Origin: Paracentrotus lividus
Taxonomy: Eukaryota > Echinodermata > Echinoidea > Camarodonta > Echinidae
Direction: 5' to 3'
DNA length: 64,000 nt
Assembly: GCA_940671915.1 (NCBI GenBank)
Contig: CALNVZ010003433.1
Location: 29,932,170-29,996,169 of the forward strand
Below the pieces are notes generated by a model. The model searched no databases and had not been told where the DNA came from. It was given only the letters and a program-made list of their open reading frames with translations. The translations under genes and the position numbers were made by a program. Positions 1 to 11,984 of the stretch are shown here, in pieces (position 1 is the stretch's first letter; every line of letters begins with the position of its first letter).

Positions 1-60
1 CCTAAACCTAACCCTAAACCTAATATAAATCCCTATTACAACCCTAACCCTTACCCTATA
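1..60. repeat. Degenerate telomere-like CCCTAA tract
   Basis: The first 60 bases are loosely repeated CCTAAACC, ACCCTAACCC and TTACCCT words, a diverged form of the animal telomere unit CCCTAA. It is short, impure and followed by ordinary sequence, so it is read as an interstitial telomere-like remnant cut by the window edge, not a chromosome end. Confidence 0.5.
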
Positions 61-115
61 TCTTAGACGAAATAAAGCCCGGAGCAATTGTCGCAGGAGC
101 AAATGTCGGGTCACC

Positions 116-1056
116 GCAGGTAATATGGGCACCCTAAGCTTATTTGCCTAATTTGCATAAAGTTACAAAATGATACACAGTCTAATCTTTGTTTATATGA
201 ATCAATAACTACTGCTCTAACTTTTATTGTGAAGAAAAACAATCATCACCAACCCCCCTGTCTGCAATATTCAAATGTTGACGTCATTACCAAAGTGCCC
301 ATATTACCTGCATGTGCAGGTAATATGGGCACATGTATTTAATGTATGTTTTAAAAACTTCAATGATTCTACCATGTCTGGAATTTGCTTAAAATGTTGA
401 AAATCATTAACTTTAAAATATCATTTGAAATTATAAGACCCTTCAGTAAATACTTTGACTATATATTTCATTGTTTTGTATTTTGTATATTATTTCGTTT
501 TTTAAATATTATTTAAATATTATATTCATTATACAAGTCAATATAGGCCTAAAATAAGTTATTTATATTATATATACTGTGAATATACCCAAAAAAAATC
601 GTAGCAAAGAGATTGATGCCTCATCCCAATATTTAGTATCAGAATCATTTCACTAATGTTGCTGTATCAGGCAAGCATTCAATGCCTCATTGCACCCCTT
701 CACTAAAACAAATTGACCTGTACTCGCTAGTATGATCAAAAGGAAACTATAAGCTTACTAAATATACAAAACAATTGAGGTTACCCCCTCAAACACTCTT
801 TCACCATTACATTCTGTGAAATATCAAATTTTACATCAGGGTAAAAAAATGCCGTAAGTTTTACCTACCTTGTTGGTTTTCAGCAATTTTCTCAGAGAAA
901 TTTCGGCATTAGATGCTCTCACGACGATAAATTTTCGTATACAGGTCATATGAACAACATTATGGTGCTCACACCGGTCACCGGTCACCGGTCGACGGTC
1001 ACGACATGATTTGCTTCAGGTGGCCCATATTACCTGCGGGCCCATATTACCATTAC
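116..1056. repeat. Repeats of a GTAATATGGGCAC motif in both orientations
   Basis: The motif GGTAATATGGGCAC occurs near 118-131. It recurs as a palindromic pair at 296-331 (GTGCCCATATTACCTGCA facing its reverse complement), and again inverted, twice, at 1022-1056. A short run of ACCGGTC units lies at about 974-1000. The arrangement looks like a degraded foldback element with motif-bearing ends. No coding exon was recognised here, although the missing first half of the Ig1 domain should lie upstream of 1264. Confidence 0.4.
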
Positions 1057-1263
1057 CTGCATGTACCCTATCAATCGGGAAGGGTGGAGAATACCATCGC
1101 ATCAGTGCCCTGTAATATCAGGAATTACAATAATCTTACCATTCGTTTTTTTGTTTTGTTTTGTTTCTTTGTTGTTGTTGTTGTTGTTGTTTTTTTTTTT
1201 TTTGGGGGGGGGGTTTAAGTAATACTTGAAATAATTATAAAAATATAATTTTTCTCTCTTCAG

Positions 1264-1371
1264 GTTTGTTAACGATCCAACGGCCTGAGCTCTTAAATGA
1301 AGGCATGTATAATTGCATACTATCAGGGGATTCTACTGTTATCAAGCAGGATATCAGACTGACCATACAAG
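1264..1371 (+). CDS. Exon 1 (visible): second half of an Ig domain
   Basis: Acceptor TCTCTTCAG and donor GTAGGA flank 108 nt that enter and leave in phase 1. The peptide carries EGMYNC, the F-strand 'DxGxYxC' signature, and ends in DIRLTIQ, a G strand. The partner exon with strands A-E should lie upstream and was not found, so the gene is cut by the window or its previous exon is unrecognised. Confidence 0.8.
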
Positions 1372-4300
1372 GTAGGATGTACGCTCAATTTCTATTAAAC
1401 GAAGAAAATAAGATCAACGTGAGACCAGGTTATACATTTTATACCCCTGACCCATTTTTGTTTCATTTTTTGGGGGTAGTATTATTATTTATTTATCTAT
1501 TTTTTTTGTAAGTCATGTACCCAGTTCTCATGCATGAAAATCTGGAAAAATAAATAAACTTCATAATTGCCACTCTAGACACACAAAAAAAAGTTGTTAT
1601 AAAAAATATTTATGATTTATTTACATATATTTCATTTCAAAGTGATCGGCGTCTATTCACATAATCTTAATAGTACCATAAGTCTCTGGGTGTAGTATAA
1701 AACAAAATTTTGTGAAAAAAAAAATCATAACTCATATGCAAGCATGTGCATGCAGAATATTCTTCTTTTTTCGTATTGGTCAGTAGTGTTGTATGTTAAT
1801 CAGGCTGTTTCTCTAATGATTTGGGCTTGATATGTCAGTCATTTCGTCAGGGGGTTGGAGGTCAGGGCAGTTGTAGATAATTATGATCCGCTGTCTGCTT
1901 CATCTGCACCGCAAGTGCATGGCGGTAAGTCACGAATTTTCCAGCGGTGCATATTGGCGCTAAATCTGCCAAACACAGTTCGAATCCGATTTAGTGTTAC
2001 CCACTCCCTCCGAGGTAGTTCAGAGTCAGCAGGAGCTTTGATGCCAGGGGAAAGAGTTCGAATCCGATTTAGTGTTACCCACTCCCTCCGAGGTAGTTCA
2101 GAGTCAGCAGGAGCTTTGATGCCAGGGGGAACAGTGAACTGATGTGGGCGAATTGTCTTTTCCAAGCTCTTTTCCACTCCTAAATGAGGCTGTAGTCCGA
2201 TCTCTTAAGGATGGTTGAATGTCAAGAAAGGTCGGCGAGATCGGAGGCGTTGACGACCTAGGTCCATGGATTCTCGTGTTATCTTGTGAAAGGGGTGATC
2301 ATAATCAGCCAAGGATCTGCTTGATAGCCTGTCTGTCAGATGCTCGCGGCGTAGACTTGGTGGTGCAATTCCAGCAAGGACTGCAAGGAGCTCTGTTGGT
2401 GTAGGCCGGTGACAGCATGATGAGCAGCATGATGTCATTCAGTGCGCGGTCCAGCTTTTTGGTGTGAGTGCTCCTACACCACGCTTGAGTAGCATATTAC
2501 TCCCGTGCGGAGGGTGGATGTTAATGCACCCCATGATGTACCAGCCAGTCAACGCAAGAAGTTGTGTTGTTTGTACGTCAGCTGTCTGTCCAGTTTAACT
2601 CTAAGGTATGTTGGATGGAGGTTGTTCGGTTTGGGTGTACCGTTGTGAATGACAGACAACTATCGATTCGCTAAAATGCAGTTGCTGTGGTCTTGGCAAC
2701 ACTCAGCTTTAGTCTCCACATCTCTAGGTAGTCTGCAAGCAACTTCATATCAACAGTAAGTACTTTCTCCACTTTGATCCAGTTTCTCTCTGAATAAAGG
2801 AGTGCTAGATCATTTGCATAGCCATACTGCCGTGGTGCTGTACAAGGTAGGTCACTGATGTAGATGTTGAAGAGCACGGGAGACAAAACTGAGCACTGGG
2901 GCACCCCATTCCGTAGATGACGTAGTCGGCTAGTTCGTCCATCACTAGTCTTGATTACAAAGCTGCGGTTCGCAAGGATTTTTGCAAGGAACCGCACTAA
3001 GTGACGACCAGGGATGATGCGGAGAAGTTTCAGCATCAAATCATGATGCCGTTAGATCCATTAGAACAACGCCTGCCTTTGGGATCAAACACTGAATGCA
3101 GAATGGCACTTTGAATTCTCGCTATCAGTTCCTTTTTCGCTTAAAGGTCATGTATAGTGTTGGGAGAATAGATTTTTTGTTTTGCTTCCAGAGCAGAATA
3201 ATATGAATGAATACCTCAATTAACCTCTGTGTACAAAAGGATTTGTTATAAAATCCACTCTAACACCTGAATTTAGCAACAAAACTGTGTAAATATATCA
3301 ATTGACAGTCCAAAATCGATAGGATCTCACAGGCACAATGCCAGCATACAGCGGTTTGTGTGCAAAGCATGTGCTATTCCCATACACAGACTGTACACAC
3401 AGAATTCACTCATGCTATACCAATCAGCTGCTGGTTGGCATGCCCAGAGTTCTGGGGTGAGAATGAAGGAAGTATGGCCTTACTTTGATGAACATCTCCC
3501 CGTGCTCATGCAAATTATTACATATCATGGAAAGACATGCATGGAACATGATTATATCCTTTGCCCATATACTGTTATGTCTTTAGAACACTATGAGGAC
3601 AAGTTGAGCAGATTTTTAAAAAAATCAGTGTTTTCTACTACAACTATACTTGGGCTTTAACCTATCCAGCAATATCGGACAGTTACATAGCAGTCATCTA
3701 ATGTATTACTCCAGCCCTGGCTTCAAATCTATACTAAACATAGGCGTAAATATTCATATAATGAATGAAAGCGCCTTAACTATAACTCCTACAATGCTTT
3801 ACCCCAATTTCAGACAGTATAAGGTCAAGAATAAGGGTCAACAGACCAAATTTTGACACGCTCTTAAACATGTTAAATTGACTTTTTAATACTAATACAG
3901 TTCCTCCACGAGGATTGATCATCCGAAAAAAGTCTGAATGGTTTCGTTTTGAGGAAGGTTTTAACTTGACATCCCTGGACCAGGAGACTGTTCACCTCAT
4001 GTGTTCTCTTACCAATCCTACGAAACCTATATCGAATCTATCCTGGGAGACCAATGGTGAATAATTTGATTTTAAACAGTTTATGCACTATACTCATATC
4101 CATGCACAGAAATGCCTCTCGTCGTACAAAACACTAGTGTCCAAGTTTCATGTCCATCCTTATAACCTAGATTATAACTTTCTCCATTCACTTCGTCGTA
4201 CACAAAAATTTTAGTCGAATAAGTCGAATTAACAAATGGGGGAAACAGCAAGAGATAAACCATAGACATAAAATTTTGATGCTTAGTGTTTTAGTATATG

Positions 4301-7300
4301 TGATCATTAATTTGATTTATTGATTGATTTATTTATTTATTTTGCAAACAGACAAGGCATTTCTTATTATGCTTATGAGTATGATTGTTTAGCTCGGACA
4401 CATCCCCTCCGCTAAAAAGGCATGTTCGTCCGACGTATATAGTGGGAAACTAATATGCAACTTGCATTATATCTTAAGAGATATGATAGATTTCAAGGGC
4501 AGGTCCGGATTCATTATTTTCATTTAAAAAAAATACACAGATCAAATTAGTAGCTAAAATAAAAATCGGAATAAGATTACATAAGATATGAATATCTTTA
4601 AGATGCAGGCCTAGCTGAAAACCATGACACGCGGTCACGAAAATGCAGTACTTGCCATAAAGCCTATGTCTTTGTTATTATGTCAAAAAATATATATAAT
4701 GGTTGAAGACACTGTTTTTCGTAAAACCTTTCTCCTAGGTTATATCGATCATGTTGATACAAATCATTGCCTCCTCGCAATCTTGGCTAATTTATTGAAA
4801 TATTTAATGGACATTTTTGTGTCAAAAGCTAAGTCAAAAAGTCAAAATGCTATATAAAGCATTATGGATTGAATCAGTTCAAGCAACTTATTTTCTGTCC
4901 GGACTTGCCATTTACAACAAAACCACCATAACCCATCCCCCTTACCAAATATGCAATCAAGAGGATTGTGAACAAAATAGTATTTATGCAATCTGTTGCA
5001 TTCATGCACATCCAGGTATAGAGGTCGTGCTTCATGAACAGGAGACGACACAAGAAGGGAACCTCGACATGAGCTCAATCCAAGTGGACTTGATCGTGAG
5101 CCGCTCTGATCACGGGAAAACAATTACCTGCAATGCTTCTCAGGATGGTTATGACCCTGTCATTAGCGCAAGTTTGTCTATTCACGTTAAAGGTATCCTA
5201 TGCATAACTCTCTAGTCAAATATGGCAGTGCATTTAGACTAAATGAAATGTTGAAACGCCCAACTTTTCGTGTATTCTTAGCACTTTAAGAGTTGCTTGA
5301 TGAGCTGAAACTGAACTTTTACAATTAATGGCAAATTAATTAATGGCAAATAGCCATGGCAAATAGTTATGTAATGTAGTATGCCTAACCCAGTAACCAA
5401 CAATCCTTTTTTCCGAAAATATTTAAGAAAAAAAAACCAGGGTAATATATTTCCTAGCAAACAATATTTTTTTTTATCGCACAGAGTGCGATGTAGGTTT
5501 GCTCCCACCTGCGTGCCCGGCCAACATCACAGTTAACCAGGTGACTTCAGTCACGTGTCCGCTGACGATAGCAAACCCTCTACTGGCTGAAAGTACAACG
5601 GGAGTTAGACCGACATTCAATGGATCAACGCTCAACGTTTCGCTGAGGCAGCTATCCGAATCACTCGGGTACTTTTTGCAAGCTGATGTTAAGTCTGCTC
5701 AGCGAAATGTGGATTTGGGCGAGGTTACCTTTTTAGATTCAGTATGCTGTGAGCGCCCCTTGTCATCGTGTCCAGAAAGCACCTGCTCGGAAAAGTGTCG
5801 CTCCACACTTTTATGTAGGTTGATTTGTCAATTATTTAATAATTTAACAGAGTAACGTAACCCTGATAAACTAATAAAGACATTTCGAGAACGTGATTTA
5901 TTGTGGCACGATAATTTCTGGCGTTCTCTACGTTACAATGGTGTGCAATTTGGATATTATAGCTAGACCAAATGACATGCATTTTTATGTGTACAGTAAT
6001 ATATTAATACTTTTATAATTTTCTCTTGACCTATAAAGTCCAAATCATCATTGCTGATATTCAAATAAAATCGATTGATATTAAAATGAAATACATTTGT
6101 CACGAGAACATGATCGAGAAGACAGAGAGTACAAAATATAAATGTAGGCCTATGATCAGAACATTATAACGTCAAGCAAATGTGTGCGTCGGGTGCATAC
6201 TTAGGCGCTGAGCCTTCTGCTTAGTTGTACGGACCTAATCGTACCTGTCGAACAAAACACTCATGTTCCCCAAAATTCTTGAAAGAAATGTCACACAACT
6301 TTTTTTTCACACAAACGCCCTATCATTTTACGCTTACAGATTAACATTAGACTACTTTCAGAAATATTCAGCAAAATTTCTTTGACTTTCCCATGCAGTA
6401 CTAATGTATAAGTTTAAACTTAAATTAAAACAGATCACCCGATGGAAATTGAAATACATCGTTTAACAGATGGTGCCCTCAGCGAGCACACGCAAAACGT
6501 TTCAGTTCTGTGTCGCGCGAATGGATACCCACCGCCCAACGTCTTCTGGGTAAAGCAAGACAATACCACAACTCGTGATGGAGGCCGACAGAGTTTTGAG
6601 ACCATGGAAGGGATCGGGTCATCGACGCTCTTCTTTAGGACAATTCTTCGGAGCCACTCCGGATTTTATGTCTGTCACGCCGATAACGGGATTCCACCAG
6701 TTGCACATGCATTTATTGAGATCATTGTGAACTGTAAGTTCAAGCGACATTATAGAGTATTTACTTTTTTGACCCCATAAAGCCCGTGATGTATACAATA
6801 AACCTTTCGATTAAAGGTTAAAATTATTGGTATTAGGAGAAAGATTAACTTTGGGGTTTGGGTTTGGTCAAAAAATTGATGAAAACATCCATTCTGATAC
6901 CCTAAACCATTACAGCTTCTCACATTTTGAGTGGACAAGACGGGGAAAAAAGAGAATATTTAGTATTCAGAGGGAATAGTCATTCTTGAAATCCATCTTT
7001 CCCCCTTCGCCATCATTACTTCGATCAAAAGAGATTTAGTTCATTCCTTTACTGCAAAACAAATGTTGTATTTCTTTCTTTTTTCTGTAAAGAGAACATA
7101 CTTCAGTCAACGGAATCGAAACGATATGTTTAAGATGAACACACGATTAAAGTGATATCTATTTAAGCTAATGGACTAATGTACCTTTATCAAAACAGAT
7201 TCTCCTAGCATTAGCAGCAGTAACGATACTGTCAACAAAAATGAAGGCGAAACTGCGCATCTCAATTGTGTTGTCACCGCTCACCCAAGACCGACCCTGC

Positions 7301-9057
7301 TCGTATGGAGGAACCCGGGTGGAGATATCATAGAAGGCGCCGAGACGATCGTCACCTCGTCTGGTCCTTATGACACGGTGGTCGAGTTTACTGCAACTAT
7401 CGACGTAGTTCAGGAAACTGTTTTTGGAAATTATTCTTGCTTTGCTGCAAACGACCTGGGAAGTGATGACCTGTATGTGCTGTTACATGGACAGAGTAGG
7501 CACCATTAACATTTTGAGTCAACATGTTCTCTCATTTACCCCGGGTTAAATATATATGAGGGAATTAATAGTTTTACATTTGTGTTAACATTAAATCAAA
7601 TAAGTTAAAGGGGCATTCATTCCTGAGAACAAATATTTCTTAATGTTTCTGATAGTTTCATTGTTTTCTAATATTTGGGTCTCTTAGATTTCAGTGATTT
7701 TTCAAATATGTTCTTAAGAGAGCTAGATTAAATTTAATCTTGTGAAAATATTATGATGTCTCACGACAGCCTGAAGGGTCCTATTTATTTGTGAACGTGA
7801 CGCTTGTCGTCTAAAAATAGAGTGATGACGTCACTGCAGCTGCCCGACGTTCTACTAACATGACTAACAATATAACAGATTAGAATTTATTCAAATTCAT
7901 GGGTATACATGAATATTCTCGAGGCTTCAAAGACGGCAAAATGTTTATACGTCTTACTCGAGCCATTGTATTTAAATTATCACTCTGTAGTCTACTCATT
8001 TAATTTAATGCTATGTCGGTCAGGGCAAGGAAAACACATTTCGACACAAATTGGTTGCTTTATTCTAAAAAAAAAAAAATAGAAAAAAAAAGTTGTTGTC
8101 GTATATTCAGACACTCAACAATTATTTTCATCACAAATGGGATTTTGTTGTATTAAAAGAAAACAATTTACTCAAAAATCAAAATACATTCCTTGCATAA
8201 ACGTTTTTAATTGGAACTTGTACAAATTCTTTTGATAAGTAAAAAGGGCAGCCGCCAGGTTATTGTGGGAGGCCATTTCCTCCTTTTTGAACATTTCTAA
8301 ATGAAATCCTGCAGACCCAAATTTTAGAGACCACTAGAACTGTAAGCATTATCAGCATTAGTACATTTGTACTCATGTATTGATTTCCCTAAATAATAAT
8401 GAATAAAATATTTATATGTTATGAACGATTTTTTTTCCTGTAATTTCTTAATTTCCCTTCTGATAGAATTCCCTGGCTTGCCTACGGAACTTAGTGTGAT
8501 AATAATTTCACCCAGTTCGCTCCGGGTTTCATGGACCTACGACCAAGAACACATGTCATCTGTTACATTTGTTGTAACATACTGCAAGAACACGTCTAGA
8601 ATGATTTGCACTATAGTGAACAATCTCCATACTCAGACTTTGCTCATTCCTGAATTATCAATCTACACATGGTACTGGGTTTCTGTATGCGCGGAAAATG
8701 AATTTGGACGAAGCAAAAAATGCGGTCAGGTGACAGTCTCAACACCGCGTACGTGTTTTGTTTTCATATCAATCGTTAGGGTGGTATCTCACTTCGCGGA
8801 AACAAAATTGAGACAGATTTGCCAACATGGCATTGTCTCATCTTTTCTCGCGACGGAATCTTTTGTCCCACATACAAAAGGTTACGTGGTACAAAGGACG
8901 GATTAGCCAGCATGCCATTGTACTAGATCTGTCTCCTGTAGCACACAAAAATCTGTCGTGGAGACAGATATAGTGCAATGCCATGCGGGCAAATCTGACT
9001 CAATTTTGTTTCCGCGAAGTGGGATAGCACCCTTACTCTAAAAATCGGATTACTAAT

Positions 9058-9107
<50 letters not shown>

Positions 9108-11943
9108 AACACTTAAACAAAAACATCAATGTTATTGGACTATGTTCTCTTTCTTTGGATAAAATTAAGTTTCTTTAATACATTTTACAAAAAAAAAGAA
9201 AATCAAACAAACAAACAAAACAAAACAAGAAAAAAAAAAGGAAAGAAAAAAACCCATAAGAAATTGATGTTGAAATTGGAATTTTTCTTAAGTAGGTTGT
9301 AAGATCGACCTTTGTTTGGTTGAAAATTGCGGTAGGGATTCGTTATTCTTTTATTATATAAAAATGTACACCGCACACGTTATTGCTGTGTAAAAAAATG
9401 TTTGTGCTATCTCATTATTGATTAATTTTGTGTCATTTATTAAGTTCAGATCATTAACTTTTTTCCCCTCTTTAACAGCCCTAGCTCCAAGTCTTCTCGG
9501 TAAGTTACAATAAATCTTTTAACACCAGTTAAAAGTAAGTTAAACAAATAATTTGTCTAACACAAATCTTCTTACCTAACGTCACCATGTTGTATCCATC
9601 CGCTGCTGGATATATAATAGCCCCCTTCATTTCCTCAATGTTTGTCAGTATTGATCACGTGCAGCCCGCATAAAGTTTTGAAAGTTATGTCATCCCACCA
9701 TCCGATCGTTTTCTGTGCTTCCCTCCCGACCTTTTTTTATTCATCTGCTGGTGTCCATTTATCAGTCTTAAAGCATCTGCTTCCCTTTGCTGTTATTAAT
9801 ATCGATATCTATAATGCTTTATACAGGAAAAAAAAAAACAACAACAGATTCTGAAATAACATACTATAATGATATTTTTTATTACTTCTGAATTGAAAAT
9901 ATTTTACCGCATACCTCATTTTAAAAATCTTTGCTAAACATGTCTACTGATTGCTTGAAAGTGCAGTCATGATCTCAATTATGCCCGCCGTAGCCGGATT
10001 CTGCCACTCTCATTTATTTTGTAGCAGGTCTTTGCCTGGCGATACCATTGGGACCATAAGGGAGACCTTAATCTTTATCTGCGCTCTCGGTTAAACAAAC
10101 TGTTCCGTTAGGAAGACATTTCATGAATGTTTCATTAACCTCTCAAGAAAGAAAGCCTATAAAGCCTGAAAGAAATAGGATTGCTTTAATTCCTGACATG
10201 CCTTTGGTCAAATGTGTTTCCCTTTTCGTTATAATTGTTTAATTAAGTGTTACCATCAAACACAGCCAAGGTTCATCGATGTCACCATTTATCATTTGTC
10301 AGGTGTGGCGGCTAGGTATCAGGAAAAAATCAAGCGGCTGAGTGTCAGACGAACCGAAGACAACAGAGGTCCAATTCCAATCGACATTTGCTTTCACGTT
10401 CAAATCTCAATAGCCGGAGTCCATCACATAAACAACTCATGTCTGTCACCAAACAGCAGTCTGGCAATGGACACAGAGCTTCTTGATGATCAGATATGGC
10501 TTGTTGCGTGCGGACATGGAGTCTGCAGTGATCATTCTCCTGTACAGTTTGTTAGAGACTATGAAGGTAGTGTAATTTTTTCTGTATCTGTATTACCCCG
10601 AGTTGAAGCCGAGAATATTAAACAAAGTGTGATGGATCGTAAAGTCATCTAATGAGAATTTTTGAAAATAAAAATTGTTGAAAACGCATCTGTGTTTTTA
10701 TTTTATTTTATTTATTTGATTTCCAGGAACACGATTATGGTACATAGTAGCCTTGCCAGTAAAGATAAATATCCATTTAATGAAGCACTTAAAACAACTT
10801 TACGAGAGAGAATAACAGGTGAAGATATACTTCATGTTTTTTTTTTATATGCTTTATTCTGCCTTCATCAAAAAGCAGTCTGACAGTTTTTCTACATACA
10901 TTTCGTATTGCATTCTTCTGTGTGATTGTCTTTCAGGTCCACCCGACTTACCTTCTAATTTGCAAGTGAAAGATGCCTCAGAGACCTCGCTCACTGTATC
11001 ATGGTCTCATCACGAATATGACGGAGTACAAGACATCAAAGGAGAGCATCTAGGTATTGACACCCTTTTCCTTGTTACTTGCTGTAAGAATGCAACGCCT
11101 ACAATCTGCATAACCTTCTTTGATGTGGAACATACCGTACTCGAGATCACTAATCTTCAACCCAACACATGGTACCTGATCCACATTGCTGCTCAAAACA
11201 TCTTTGGAAAAAGTCCTGCCTCAGGGATGGTGTTCTCCACTGCACGTAAGTATGCACCTATACATATAGAAACGCAAGGAGTCACCATAATTGGTAGCCA
11301 CACATGTACAATTTTGCACAAAAAAAAACAAACAAAAAAAAGTATATACATAAGCTCGTCAGAGAGGTCAAAAGCCCGAGGTTTTCTTTACATTTTCTTA
11401 ATGTTAATGACATAGGAAATATAATTCACCAATAAAATTTAGGGGTCTAGGGGATAGAACATCGTCAGATTCTCATGTAAATTCAAAAGTTTATTAAATG
11501 TAGTTTATATTAATAAATATTGTTCGAATTTCTCCCAAATTTTAATAAGCCTTTTTCATGCTATGACTAAGTAAATTGTCAGCCAGTTTAATAATTGTAA
11601 AACGTAATTCATGTAAATTTACCGCATTAAAAATTTCACATATTAGTACATACCACCGATAATTGTACGTGTTACAATTTTAAGCTCTAGTTACTACTTT
11701 GTTTTTCTATGTATTTTGCAGCACAATCACCAGAGGCGATTGGTAAGTTGTCTTCGTAACATTTTTACAAAAATAAGATAAATTATTGTAGTTGCTTAAT
11801 GAAAAAAAAAAAATGAAAATGCTCCAAATTTTATTGTCCGGAAAGGATATTTATTTTGCCCCTTTTCTCGTATGACCACAAATTAACACGTAGGTGCCGT
11901 AAATGTATAAATACATCAAACCTATTTTTTTCAAAGAGTGTGG

Positions 11944-11984
<41 letters not shown>

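Noticed and set aside
1-60. True telomere at the left edge
   Set aside because: The repeats are impure and only 60 bp, followed by non-repeat sequence and a gene; interstitial origin is simpler.
3358-3660. A 100-codon open frame in the first receptor intron
   Set aside because: Part of it matches another non-coding copy at 45260-45357, where the frame is not kept; no splice sites fit the receptor phase.
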